NCBI GenBank assembly: GCA_036426205.1
Contig: CM071579.1
Span: 14,206,915 to 14,270,914 of the forward strand
Reading direction: 5' to 3'
From: Ascaphus truei
Taxonomy: Eukaryota > Chordata > Amphibia > Anura > Ascaphidae
DNA: 64,000 nucleotides
This document shows, piece after piece, positions 42,382 to 53,175 of this stretch. The position numbers were made by a program, and so were the translations under genes. How positions within the stretch are numbered: position 1 is the stretch's first letter; each line of letters starts with the position of its first letter. Under the pieces are notes generated by a model that saw nothing but the letters and a program-made list of their open reading frames with translations, did not search any database and was not told the origin of the DNA.

Positions 42382-43416
42382 CTTCATGTTGTAGTATCAG
42401 TGATACGTTGTATTAGAAGGGGTATGTACTTTGTATAATCGTAGCATATGGTTGTTGCACTACACGTATCTACAGTTGCAAAATGGATTGTGCGGGACAG
42501 TTGTGCAAACAAGTGAGACAGCGATATAACTACTTTTTGAGTAAAGGAAAAGAAAAGCCAAGAACCAACTTTCCACAGCCTGCGCCACAGCCAAGAATAA
42601 GGAGATGTTGTAATGTAATGAAGGAGAAACATTGGGAGTGGTACATTAATTCTCAGGAACCCATCCATCATCTTGTAACAGCACTCCCCACATCTTTTCC
42701 CTGAGAAGAGACTGGGCTGGGTCAGAGATTCTATGGAGTTTTGTAACCAGCGACTTCGTGACTCCAACAATCGTGCTTCATTTTCAAGGACTGTGCCGTC
42801 CTTGTGTAAACTCCAGTGTGTGTCTGACGTGCACATAAAGATACCGTCTACACTGGGCTGTCTGGGTTGGAGACTGTTTTCGGCACATCTGCTCGGATGT
42901 TCTTGTAGCTTGTTGGTTCCACCCATTCGTTTGAGCTGCACTCTGAGGCTCAAGGCATTCTGGGAGTTAAAATGTGAGCATGGGGACAACATCATTTCTG
43001 TAGGGAAAACTCTTTTGTGCGGCCAGCTCATCATACCTACCAAAAGCCATGACTCAGAGTTCCCCAAACGAGATACAAGGTAGAGGTGTACTCACAAGTC
43101 TCTTAATGTAGTGTCTTACATGGATCAGATCAGCTAATGAAAGGTCCGTATGGGACCTGAACGTTGCACTCACCACTGTCCTTCTAAATAACCGGAAGAC
43201 ACGGCATTAAGAGTACAGCTGTACTGTGTATCTCGCTTGGGGAACTCTGTTTCATTGCTTTTGGTATTCTGGGAGCTAAGACCTCATTGTGTAACCCAGT
43301 GACTTTATTGCAGTGAAATGAAGCTTTCCTAACCCTGCAGAACGATCATTACTGTACATATTTTAGCATCTGTATGAGATAGACGAAACGGGTATATCAA
43401 TCTCCATACAGGTGTT
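42382..43416. other. No feature recognised
   Basis: Unique DNA. The 227-codon minus-strand frame (42384-43067) overlaps a 116-codon plus-strand frame; neither has a recognisable domain. Confidence 0.45.
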
Positions 43417-43419
43417 TTA

Positions 43420-43751
43420 GGCTGCGTCCTTAGTGCAAGCGACGACGTGTGCAAAGGCACCCGCGGCACGAACCAAATGCAGAAGCTCTATCGGACTGGC
43501 CATAGTGGGCACGACCGCGCACACGAGGAAGCTCGATGGCGCGGCAGATTTTGGAGCCGACAGAATTTCTTGTTTTTTTCCGTGCGATGATCGCATCACA
43601 TGAGCGGTTCAGCCAATGAGGGCGAACCAGCCTGGCGACGCCTCCGCCACGCCTCCCAGTCGCGAGCGATCTGAGCCCACAGATCCCTCAGGCGACAGGC
43701 GCACGCAAATCCATGTGCTCCGTCACGCGCGCCTGCGCTATGGACCATGCC
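43420..43751. mobile_element. Harbinger-like MITE, family C
   Basis: 332 bp, GGCTGCGTCCTTAGTG ... GCTATGGACCATGCC, flanked by TTA and TCA. It contains the family phrases GGTTCAGCCAATGAGGGCGA and ACGCCTCCGCCACGCC, also seen at 11640-11690. Confidence 0.78.
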
Positions 43752-44039
43752 TCAGTCAGAGAGGTTAATGCCATCTCACACATGGCATAAAATGTAATAT
43801 AAAAAGACACAAGCGCGCATGCATCCTATTCTCAAGTGGGCTGCAACACGTTCCCTGACTCCTACTAATGCTTTATTATATAACCAGCCCCCAAACTGAA
43901 CACGTGCAGAAAATGAATGCAACTAGCTTCATCCATTGACACTAAGAGGTCTATTCGCTAAAGTGCAATAACAGTTATTGATAGTTAATGGCCGCTGAAT
44001 GGACCCTTGGGAGATATATTACAAATAAATGACCCAATA

Positions 44040-44290
44040 CGAGTTCTGCGAATTAGATGGCTATCACTAATGACTGGAGCGCGCACATTAACTGTATGAT
44101 TCACGGGATTTCAAATCCAATTATGCTTGTGCACCAATTAGAGTATAAAGCCGACGCGGTGCCCGTGTCCCGTCTCGCCACTTAGAAGCTGCAAATAGAC
44201 CAGTACCTTAGGATAAACTAATTATGCCAATTATACCATCTTAATGAGGCCTACATGCAAATCAGACTGATGCATATGTATGAGACACGT
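44040..44290. promoter_or_regulatory. Candidate conserved non-coding element
   Basis: A non-repetitive stretch dense in homeodomain- and POU-type words: GAATTAGATGG, CCAATTATGC, CCAATTAGAG, AACTAATTATGCC, CCAATTATACC and an octamer-like CATGCAAATCAG. The look is that of vertebrate developmental enhancers. This is pattern recognition only; no alignment was possible. Confidence 0.25.
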
Positions 44291-44327
44291 GTGTTAAGGC
44301 AAACCCCACTGATTTAAACGATCCTAT

Positions 44328-46025
44328 TGTGATGGTAGGGGGTAAGCAGGCTCTCAAAGGTTCAAGCCCGTTTGGTTACCCCTAATCCGTAATAAGGGTT
44401 CAGGAAGAGTCAGCTCTTGAGCCCAGTACTGTGTAATGCATAAAATGTATTGTGAGACAATAAAGTATTTGATGTGTTTTTACTATTCCAGGAGGGCCAG
44501 CAGCAGAGATTGCTGTGGTATGAGTTTCAAGGGGGGGGGGGGGGCTGCGGAGAAAGTTTTGTCAGGCTGTTCCTAGCTACTCAGGGTCCAGAGTTGCTGG
44601 TTCCCCTAAAAATGTACCAAGGAATTAGGTCTGATTCCTGGATACATGTAGGCACATGTCCTGGCAATATCTCCCCTTGAAAAAGCTTTCGCAACTCACC
44701 ACTAGGGGTTCCCTGCTTCAGCACAGACCATAAAGGTAAAAGGGGCATAGGGATGTGAGGTGTCCCTGAAACAGTCAAGGCGTCCCTAGGTTAATGGGGA
44801 TACCCAGTAAGTTCCCAGGTCGCTCAGGAGAGGTATAGGGGTTCTGAGGTGCTCCAACCGTTCATATAAGGTTGTGAGGGGATTCTTAGTATCCATTCTA
44901 AGCCTATGCAATAGTGCGTGGGGAATATGGCTAGTGAAAAATAAAGTGCAGCTTTTCATTCTATTTCCCATACCTGAAAGACTTAGGTTTTTAAAGTGTA
45001 TATTTTATTAACAAAGTGTGTTAAGTACATATATGCTTTGTGCACAGTAAAACGAGGCACAGGGATAAAAAGTATCCCTGTAGCTGAGGGAATACCTAGG
45101 TTAAGGGGGTTACCCAAGTTAGTGCCAAGGTGTTCCAGAACCTGAATTGGGTTTGTGGGTGACCCAACCGAATATGAGGTGCCCCAAAATGTATGCTGTA
45201 ATAAAGTATGTTGTTTTTTACATTTACTATAAGGCTCTATGCACTCAGCTGGGGCATATGTTTAAGGTGCCAGCTACTCTGCATAGTATCTGTACATGAA
45301 AGATTAGACGGGATGGGAAGATGTGTCGGGGTGCTAAGTGGACGGGGCAGGGCGGAGTACTGGGTCCGGAGAACAGACCCCCTGGGGGGGCCGTCTGGTC
45401 TGCAAGACGCAGTGGCGCCTGCCCAGCAGGAGGAAATCGGCTGGCTAGGGAGAAGATGGCGATCGTAGGCGCTTTTCCTATTGGCCAGAACATATGTCCT
45501 GCCCACGGGGCGTCCCGAGCCAGCCCAACACGCCCCCTGCCTCTGACATCATCATCCAGGTGAGCCCTGCACTGATCGGCTGCTGTGAAAGTTCTCACGC
45601 TTCTGATAGGGCTGTAGTATTCTGTGACTGAAACTCAGAAGTATTATAAACTCCTGCGCCAATCAGATTTTGAGCTCTCTAAAATTCTAAGCAAGATTCT
45701 AAACACCAAGTCCAGTGAGTTCAAAAATCCAGACCTCTGGGGAGAGGGGAGGGGTGGAGTCTGGAACTGCAGGCTGATTTCAGTTCCAGGACATTGCAGG
45801 CTAAAGTCTAAGTCAGGGGAAAATCCTTAGGTAGAATTCCTTGCACCTAGGAGAGTTTAGTTTTTTACACCCGTTCCCAAGTAAGTGTGTCTTTTCTTAT
45901 GTAGTTTGTGTAACATTGTGTGTTTACCTTTTCCTGTGAATAAATTTACAATTTATTTCATTAACTTGTTTTGCTCAATGTATGATCCTGGAAAAAAGGC
46001 ATAAATTGCCTGGTCTCCCGTGACA
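44328..46025 (+). mobile_element. Probable solo LTR (LTR retrotransposon)
   Basis: Begins TGTGATGGTAGGGGG and ends TCTCCCGTGACA, flanked by CCTAT on both sides (44323-44327 and 46026-46030), a 5-bp target duplication. A TATA-box-like TATTATAAACTCC at about 45640 and a polyadenylation signal GAATAAATTTACA near 45937 are placed as expected for U3-R-U5. A ~100-base module (CCTAGGTTAATGGGGATACCC / CCTAGGTTAAGGGGGTTACC) occurs twice in the U3 part. No gag, pol or second LTR is seen, consistent with recombination to a solo LTR. Confidence 0.65.
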
Positions 46026-46030
46026 CCTAT

Positions 46031-47654
46031 TGTAAAGCAATAATTAGTTTAGTGACACAGAGACAGGAAGAACCGTCTTATCTGACCCTCCAAACATAGG
46101 AACAGAGGCCTATGAAATGTAAATCTTACCCCTCTGACTGTTCGGTGACATTATAACAGTAGGAACATACACCAATTTCCTCTTCTAATTCCTAAAGAGA
46201 GTGACAGTGACCGAGAAAAGAGGAACTTATGATCCATCAAGTCTCTCCCATTGTGGAATGTCAGAGTGACTCGCAGACAAAAAGGTTAACAAGATTCTAT
46301 GGAGACCACCTCCCTCATCAGAAGAGGTCTACAGCCTATTATCCATCCACAGGCTCGGTATGTTAGGTATAAATCCTCCCAAACAAATAGCTTTTCTTGG
46401 CAGAGTTGAGCCATTTCACAAAGTATTAATTGATATAGAATTACCCCAGATTAAGCTCATATTGAGTGAAACGCATAGGGTGAGCGTGCAGACCTCCAAG
46501 GTGTGTGGTGAACTACTCTGAGGATCCTGGGCCATGTTTTTTGGGTTTCCCCTTCCTGGATCTGGACATCTTTCCCTGTGGATGGCCACCACAGGTGTAT
46601 AATCAGGAAGGAGTGTTGCAGTCCTCAACCACAGTCTGATCCAAGGTGGTCCCAATACCTGTACTTACAGCACTTTTGTAAGGGTATTACCTTTATTTTT
46701 GCATGAATATAAAGCAATCTATACTACCTGTGTGTCCTCTCTATTCTTCACATATGGGAACCCACCCATCCCTTCCATCCTGTTCCTGAGGGACACCCTC
46801 TGAGAATGTTTAAAAAAAGTCTCTGTGAGTTGTGTCGTTGTTTGCAAACTAACAAACACGGATTTGTAGATAATGAGTAGTTTATTGCCTGTACAGCACA
46901 GAGAACTATCATACACACAAATGTCAATGAAACTCTGTGCCAAGGGAGGGCCCAAGCAGGCTTTTTATACATTTTAGACTCCTTTGTTTAAGGCAGAATA
47001 TAATAAATACTTCCTTATTCTAAGCCAATTATTTTACAGATCATTAAAACCTGGTTAAAACTGGATTAAAACAGCTCTCTATAGGAACCAGGTACTTCTT
47101 GATACCAGGAATGTGGGCGTAAACTACAGGCAAAGTTGTAAATCTACTATGAGCGAAACTCATTCATACCACACACACACACACACAATTTCTTACACAC
47201 AAAATGGACAATAAAGACATAACAGAACAGACCAAATGGAAACAGAACATCGCCATCAATTCTTCTCCAGAGACCCCCCCAGTCCATTTCAGTATTACAT
47301 CATCCATTTCAACAGTATATTCATTTCAGCAATATTATTTCATCAGTTGGTTACTCTAAACAAACTACGAACTTTCACCCTAATATTAATTTGGTTCAAA
47401 CGAAATTGCACTATATGTTTTTTTTAACCTAATTCTGGAAGTATTTGCGCTCCTGATCCTCCGCTTCAGCGTACTTGTTTGAACTTGGATCGAGTCTATT
47501 TCTGGAGCTGCACTACTTCCAGCCGTAATATATTTATTTTATAACTAGTGTGTTCACTGGGGTTATTACTTAAAATGGCGTGTGCGCTTGAAACCCCTTC
47601 TGCTTCTATAAATTGATATAAGTGTGCGGAATGACAGTTTAGAGGGGAATCTCA
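46031..47654. other. No feature recognised
   Basis: Unique AT-rich DNA with a short (CA)n run at about 47168-47188. No supported gene. Confidence 0.45.
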
Positions 47655-47960
47655 GACATTACAATTTAACAATTCACTAAAGCGTGGAAGCTGCATTCAT
47701 TAGAAAAACTGGGACTTGTGAATATTTATAAAGTCTTCTTGACTTAATCTTGCATCCTCGTTGAGCACAAATAATTGCTGCAGATCTCCGCGAGCCCACA
47801 AGCTGCAGTGTTTCTGCCGGAGCAGGTATTCTCTTTTGGAACACTCGGTCTCGCTTAGCAACGGCCTCTTGACTGAGAATAATGTAATTATCCAAATTCC
47901 CCTTTATTTTTTTTTCTTTCAGTTCCAGAAAATCCAACGGCGCTGCTGCAAATACGACTG
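47655..47960. promoter_or_regulatory. Candidate conserved non-coding element
   Basis: Non-repetitive stretch with ATTCATTAGAAA, CAAATAATTGCTGCAG, AATAATGTAATTATCC and a balanced composition. It resembles vertebrate conserved non-coding DNA, but no comparison was possible. Confidence 0.2.
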
Positions 47961-48078
47961 AGTGTGCAGAGCTAGGCAAGGCTAAGGGGCTAATATCAGT
48001 GATGGTAACGTAACTCTAGCAGTGCACAGGAGCTACGAACCCAAGACAAAAGTTATTCATTGTGAGATGCAGATAGAC

Positions 48079-48165
48079 CAGGGGTGGGAAACTCTAGTCC
48101 TCAAGGGCCACCAGCAGTTCAGATTTTCAGGCTATCCCTGCTTCAGCACAAGTGGCTCAGTCAGT
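48079..48165. mobile_element. hAT-type palindromic element, family A (left half)
   Basis: CAGGGGTGGGAAACTCTAGT, CCTCAAGGGCCACCAGCAG and CTATCCCTGCTTCAGCAC, then an abrupt end at TCAGTAGTAATAAAATG. The right arm is missing. Confidence 0.82.
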
Positions 48166-49054
48166 AGTAATAAAATGATAGTATGTAATTGTATCATTGC
48201 CGAAGTATTATTGCTCTAAGACAAAAACGAAACTGGCTTTAATTCTGGTATGAAGACTAATAAATAAATACAAAGGTTACAAAGACTTGCAGAGTTACAT
48301 TCAGATAAGGTGGAGAGGATCAACGTAACACAATTTGTCAGAAGACAAACAGCAAATGTTAGGTATAAATGGCATTTTTGGGGGCTAATCCGTGAGCTCC
48401 GATGCTGACCGGTCAAGTAGTTGGAGCTTCGGAAAAGTTGCTTTGGAACCATTTGGTCAATTACAGGATCATCTTTACGCGGCCATTTGTTTGTATTTTC
48501 CTAAAAGTATATATTTATACACAGACACAGATATGTGTACCAGTCACGTTTTATATTCCCCTTTTCATCGCGGTCGCGTATTACTTTGCGAGGTTTCCCC
48601 GTATGGCAAATATCTATTTGGAGAATTCGTCAAAAACGGCTCCAGTGGGAATATTTTTTTTAAGACTCGCCCCTAATCCCCGCACTTTAGGAATCGCCGC
48701 TGCATTCTTTCAGTGTCGATGAAAATCACCATGTATTGTGTATTTTGTGGTGCTTGCTGCTCTGCGTTTGGCTTTCAGGCCTATCTTGGAAGAGTTCTGT
48801 GCCACTTTGTAGCTGCTTAAATATTCCCTTAGCTGCTGAAGGGGACGTCAGAATCCCAACAATGTGTTGGTTATATAATAAAATGTCCCTTGTGTCATGC
48901 ACCTGGGGAGAAGTGTGGGACGCTTGTGCTGTGACCCGCGTTCCTGTCAGGCGGTGCTGGAATGGGCTGATATTTGTAGGATGGCATAGACAATTTGGGG
49001 TTTGTATCTACACGCCATGAATACAACAAAACAACATGCAAAAAAAAGTGTGCA
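48166..49054. other. No feature recognised
   Basis: Unique DNA; overlapping plus-strand open frames of 94-106 codons at 48392-48722 lack recognisable motifs. Confidence 0.4.
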
Positions 49055-49062
49055 GCTGCAAA

Positions 49063-49384
49063 CAGGGCCGTTTTAAGACCTTCGTAGGCTCTAGGCACTT
49101 TTATTTCTAGAGGCCTGCGTGTTCAATATTTTTACTCATTTTTATGCTAATTTCATTGTTTGCTTGTTTCTTTCGATACTAGCGATATTTGGCATCGATA
49201 CTTTTGTTTTGATATTTAAAGGTATCGATACTTTGAAGGCATTTTAAATAAAAATTTGCTGTTTTCTCTTATTTTGTGATTTTTTTTTGCTTAAGTATTT
49301 TTTCAAGTGAAATATTGTAGGCCCTAAAAGGTTCGTAGGCCCTAGGCACTGTGCCTTGTCGGCCTAATGTATAAAGCGGCCCTG
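49063..49384. mobile_element. hAT-type MITE (CAGGGCCG ends)
   Basis: 322 bp, CAGGGCCGTTTTAAGACC ... TGTATAAAGCGGCCCTG, with sub-terminal inverted TAGGCTCTAGGCAC and GTAGGCCCTAGGCAC modules. Flanks GCTGCAAA and GCTACAAC match at 6 of 8 bases, as for an aged hAT target duplication. The interior is AT-rich with GGTATCGATAC palindromes. Confidence 0.72.
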
Positions 49385-49399
49385 GCTACAACAGAGAAC

Positions 49400-49470
49400 T
49401 GTGTAAGGAGCGCGAGTCTGACTTGGCTTTGAATGCACATGCTCGCAGGTTCAATTCCAACCTCACCCAC
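49400..49470 (+). mobile_element. tRNA-derived SINE fragment
   Basis: GCAGGTTCAATTCCAACCTC contains an exact B box (GGTTCAATTCC) in a T-arm-like hairpin. It resembles the fragment at 52040-52130. The copy is cut by the Harbinger-like element at 49475. Confidence 0.55.
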
Positions 49471-49474
49471 TTAA

Positions 49475-49733
49475 GGCCGAGCTCATACACCCTGCTTTCT
49501 TGTGAGAATGTGAGCTCTTACAACACATTGGAGGGGGGGGGCGTGGCCATGATGTCACAGAGCTGGTTTGCCGTGATTGGCTGAACCACTCACGTGATGC
49601 GGCTGCCGCTTGAAAAGACACATTTTTTGTCTTTTCAAAACGTGGTCGCTCTGTCGTGCGCGCGAGCGGCCTCAAGGGATCCTGCACTTTGTGCTTGGGG
49701 CAAGCGCCAACGCACACAGGATAAGCTCAGCCT
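49475..49733. mobile_element. Harbinger-like MITE, family C (short copy)
   Basis: 259 bp, GGCCGAGCTCATACACC ... GGATAAGCTCAGCC, with TAA on both sides (49472-49474 and 49734-49736). It is in the opposite orientation to most copies: GATTGGCTGAACCACTCACG. The centre is a hairpin, GAAAAGACA...TGTCTTTTC. Confidence 0.75.
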
Positions 49734-49824
49734 AACTGTGCGATTCTGTAGACACATCTATGGGAGAAAAAATAGTCTAATGACTCCATACATCATCTGT
49801 AATACTGTGGGAAGAAAGGGAAGG

Positions 49825-49995
49825 AAAAAACGGAGCACTATATCCAGAAAAACCACCAGGATGCGTTCCCATAAAATTAAAGCTAATTTAATGGATCATA
49901 ATAATATACAAAAACACACCAACGCGTTTCGGACTATAAATAGCCCTTTATCAAGGTGAATGGGTCGCTGGATACTTTGGACTTGCTGTTTATCG
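49825..49995 (-). mobile_element. Retroelement-tail-like repeat with hammerhead-like motif
   Basis: On the minus strand: the hammerhead-like motif, then TTTTTGTATATTATTATGAT, CCATTAAATTAGC and a GGATATAGTGCTCC tail. It has the same plan as 38440-38700. I infer a Penelope-like element derivative; no reverse transcriptase remains. Confidence 0.5.
49917..49958 (-). ncRNA. Hammerhead-ribozyme-like motif (best copy)
   Basis: Minus strand: CACC (helix I), T, TGATAAA (core), GGGCTA-TTTA-TAGTCC (a six-pair helix II with one G-U wobble), GAAA, CGCG (self-complementary helix III), TT (cleavage position), GGTG (helix I partner). This is the order and spacing of a type I hammerhead with minimal helix III, as known from Penelope-like elements. 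The core has T/A in place of the C/G pair and an extra A, so it may be inactive. Confidence 0.55.
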
Positions 49996-51099
49996 TGGAG
50001 ATCATCCCAAGTGAGTTTATTCCAGTTTGACCCAATTCATTTGGATATTACTCTGAATTTCATCATTGTCCATTGCTATAGGATGTTTAATCTACTGGTC
50101 ACCGGCAGGTGTTTATGAATATATCCTTACTTGCTACATTACGTGGGATCATAATCTACCAGGCTACATCTTGTTGGACAGTTACACTATATACGGGTTG
50201 TTTTTTCCAGACATCATTCTATTTTTTTACGTTTTTTTCTTTAGAGCGCCATACAACATTTTTTTCATATTGTAATACTGTGGGCTCTGTGCATTTACTG
50301 CCATTTTTCCTCATTTAAAGTTGAATTCTTTATTGAAGGGTGAATATACATTCATAGGGTCCTGACATTTTGTTCCCCTACATGAAAACACGGCTGATAT
50401 CACTGCCTTTGAAGTAGGTTTAAATTCCCTTGTCATTTCCACGTGAATTAGGAATGTCACATCCACTTCACGCGTCCCTGGCACCACAAACAGATTGCTA
50501 GCTCCATGGCCAAGAGAGTCGTCAGGGAAAAATGATATGTACAGCCCTACACACATTAAAGCACAATATAATAAAGTATCAGTCCTCCTTTTCTAAATAG
50601 AGTTAGTTGTTTATGGCACTGTAGGTAAAAACAACTTGGGATCCCCCTATCCCCCTGCTGGGAGGTTCATCCATGCATCCACTACTCACAAGGAATATGT
50701 CCTTTGGTTTGCTTTACCCCTGAGTCTCGCACACTTCAGTTTCAGATCATGACCAAGTTGATTTATTTTCCTCCAAGAAAGAGATTTACCTTTGTCATTT
50801 ACATATGTAGATCCATTTTAGAGTCTTTATCCTGTTTCCCAAAGTTTATTCCGGCCCCGAAATGCAGAACACGGGAGCAATACAGTTTCTTCTTGTAAAA
50901 CGTCCTCGTTATGTCAGTGAATTATTATCCAAATGAGGCAGAGACAAAGTGCCCGGGCGAGGGAGGTCACGCAGCGCCCCCAGGCGGGGTGGGACAGAGA
51001 CAGGCAGATGGCAGGTGGGGCAATAAGCTGAACAGACTACAAGATGATTTGCTGACCCGACATGTGTAATGGCTTTTTTTTTTCTTTAAGCCAACTTTG
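49996..51099. other. No feature recognised
   Basis: Unique, AT-rich in its first half. No supported gene. Confidence 0.45.
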
Positions 51100-51104
51100 A
51101 CAAC

Positions 51105-51168
51105 CCCCCACCCTTCACCCTCACCCCCCCTCACCCTCCCCCCAAGGCCCCCCCCCCCCCCCCCTCAC
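51105..51168. repeat. C-rich low-complexity tract
   Basis: CCCCCCACCCTTCACCCTCA followed by long C homopolymers; homopolymer length is uncertain in most assemblies. Confidence 0.9.
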
Positions 51169-51460
51169 AATGTGTATCGCTCCTTTTGCAAATACTACAC
51201 CTGATTTGGACACACACAACATGGGGGAAATCATTACATAATTAATATTATTTATTATAATCATCCACATTCTTTTGGTCATTCGTTTGTTTTTCTGTTG
51301 CTGAAAAGATTGCACACTGATAAACACTTAAATATCAAGTGGGGCTCAAGTTAGTGTCTCTAGTTTGTGAGCGGTTTGTTAGCAGTACAGAAAAAAACCC
51401 CTGCAGAAAGGGGGGGGGGTTTATTAATTAAACTGCAAATAGTGCCAATCGTGGCACTAT

Positions 51461-51951
51461 GGGCCTCATGCAGAGAGCAGCGGTGGAATTAATTGGAGAA
51501 AGTAAAAAATAGTACCTTTTTTGGCGTGATTTAATCTCCATATGCAGAAAGGTCATAAAACTGCATTTAAAATCCTGTCTGCATATGGAGAGTTTCAACC
51601 GGCGATATGCGCGCTGTTGAAACTTGTTGTAAAAAAATCGCGTTTTTTTTTTTTCTCCCCCACCGGCCGCCGAGCTCCAGCTTCTTGCCAACTTTTGTTG
51701 GCGAAGCAAAATGTTGAAAATCGCGCCATTTTTTTGGCACGAACAGCCGCTAGATGGCGATCGCGCCTCTCTGAATACGGCCGTTTTCAACACTGGAGAG
51801 ATTTAGGTTCTCGCCAGCCGCGCGGCGAGATTTGCAAATAAAAAAAAAAAATGGCGCTTCTTTCAAAACTCGCCATTACCTGCCTTTCTAAAGGCAGATT
51901 TCGCCAAAAAATGCCGCTTTTCCTGTTAGCGCTGCTCTCTGCATGAGGCCC
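51461..51951. mobile_element. Palindromic MITE (GGGCCTCATGCAGAGAGCAG ends)
   Basis: 491 bp. The first 21 bases (GGGCCTCATGCAGAGAGCAG then C) are an exact reverse complement of the last 21. The flanks are TAT on both sides. The interior has matched sub-terminal modules (GAAAGGTCATAAAACTGC, CTTTCTAAAGGCAGATTTCG) and repeated GGCGATATGC- and TTCGCC-type words. Exact terminal repeats suggest a fairly young insertion. No transposase. Confidence 0.9.
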
Positions 51952-52039
51952 TATGTCACCAAAACTCCTTTTGCCGTTTAATGAGATGAACTGCCCTGCA
52001 GCACCATCACCCGTAGCAATGAAATATAATTCCACTCTC

Positions 52040-52130
52040 AAGGTGTTATCAGTCTTTGATGCACACGCCTGTCGGTTCGATTCCAGCCTCAGCCACCTAT
52101 ACTAACTCTGTGGGATCCTGTGCCCTTTGA
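52040..52130 (+). mobile_element. tRNA-derived SINE fragment
   Basis: CTGTCGGTTCGATTCCAGCC holds a perfect B box (GGTTCGATTCC). The preceding GATGCACACGCC matches the fragment at 49400-49470. A complete tRNA cloverleaf cannot be drawn, so this is not a tRNA gene. Confidence 0.55.
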
Positions 52131-52744
52131 GTGCAAAGTTAATTACCTCTAATAGAATAATAATAGTCACAGTAGCCTTTTTTTTTATTAGGAAGATGCT
52201 GTGTAGAATAGAGTGGCATAAATGTGCTGCGATTCCACCCCAAAGATGCCCTGTGAAAGTGTGAAGTGCAATATCAATGAAGTGAAACCATTAGGAATGA
52301 TAAATAATTGTACTGGCATTCTTACATAAAGGTTGTAGGGGCTTCTGGGACCACCATGTGAACACATTGCAGCACGATGCATAGAGCTTGTAATGATCTC
52401 TTTATATGGACTTGCCCTGGTACTGTGTACGCTGGAATATTTCCATAGCGCTCCCAGGCAGCAGCTGCTGGGCAAATCTGTGTGAGCCTTGTGATCAGAG
52501 AGCTTGTCTGGCAGGCATTTGTCTTGTTCTGCCACACACTCTCAGGCAGACATATGGGAGACCGTTTAAAGATATGCAACTGTTAGTCACAATCAATTCT
52601 TCTAATCCCACACACACCTACTTCTATTTTGTCATTCCATTTCCAATGCACACATTTGGTTAAGACACTGGACAATGCTTAGGGGTCTATTTATCAAGGC
52701 AATTGTGGAGAAGAACCAGGGCACTTTCACCCAGCACTTCTGTA
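52131..52744. other. No feature recognised
   Basis: Unique DNA with opposite-strand open frames of 85-115 codons and no domain. Confidence 0.4.
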
Positions 52745-53175
52745 TCAAAGCATTTTGCACCAATTTGGCCCCCATTTGCCCAAGTTTGCAGCCTGGGACG
52801 GAGTCAGTAGGAGAAATTGGGGGGAGTTACATGGGGCACAGATTATAATGAGATTTATCACATTCTGCGTCTCTGTCCCATCGTGTGATTTGAGGGGTGT
52901 CAGTAGAAAGAGTTGGGGGGAGACTTACAGGGTGCACAGATTATGCGATATATCACATTGCATCTCTCTGCCCCAATTTGCACCTTGGGGAGAGTCTGTA
53001 GGAGGAGTTGGGGGAGTTACATGGAGCACAGATTATAATGAGGTGTTTCACATTCTGCATCTCTCTGCTGCAGTTTGCACCTTGGGGAGAGTCAGTAGAA
53101 GGAGTTGGGGGGCAATTGCAGGGTGCACAGATTATAATGAGATATATCACATTCTGCGTCTCTCTGCCCCATTCA
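52745..53175 (+). repeat. ~103-bp tandem repeat, four units
   Basis: Units of the pattern AGTTTGCACCTTGGGGAGAG, TCAGTAGGAGGAGTTGGGGG, AGTTACATGGGGCACAGATT, then ATAATGAGATATATCACATT and CTGCGTCTCTCTGCCCCA. The second unit is the most divergent. Open frames of up to 160 codons across it are by-products. Confidence 0.9.

Noticed and set aside
42384..43067. A 227-codon minus-strand frame as a possible exon
   Set aside because: No recognisable domain, an overlapping plus-strand frame, and no paired splice sites; chance is sufficient.
52040..52130. tRNA gene
   Set aside because: Only the T-arm/B-box region is tRNA-like; no acceptor or anticodon stems can be drawn.
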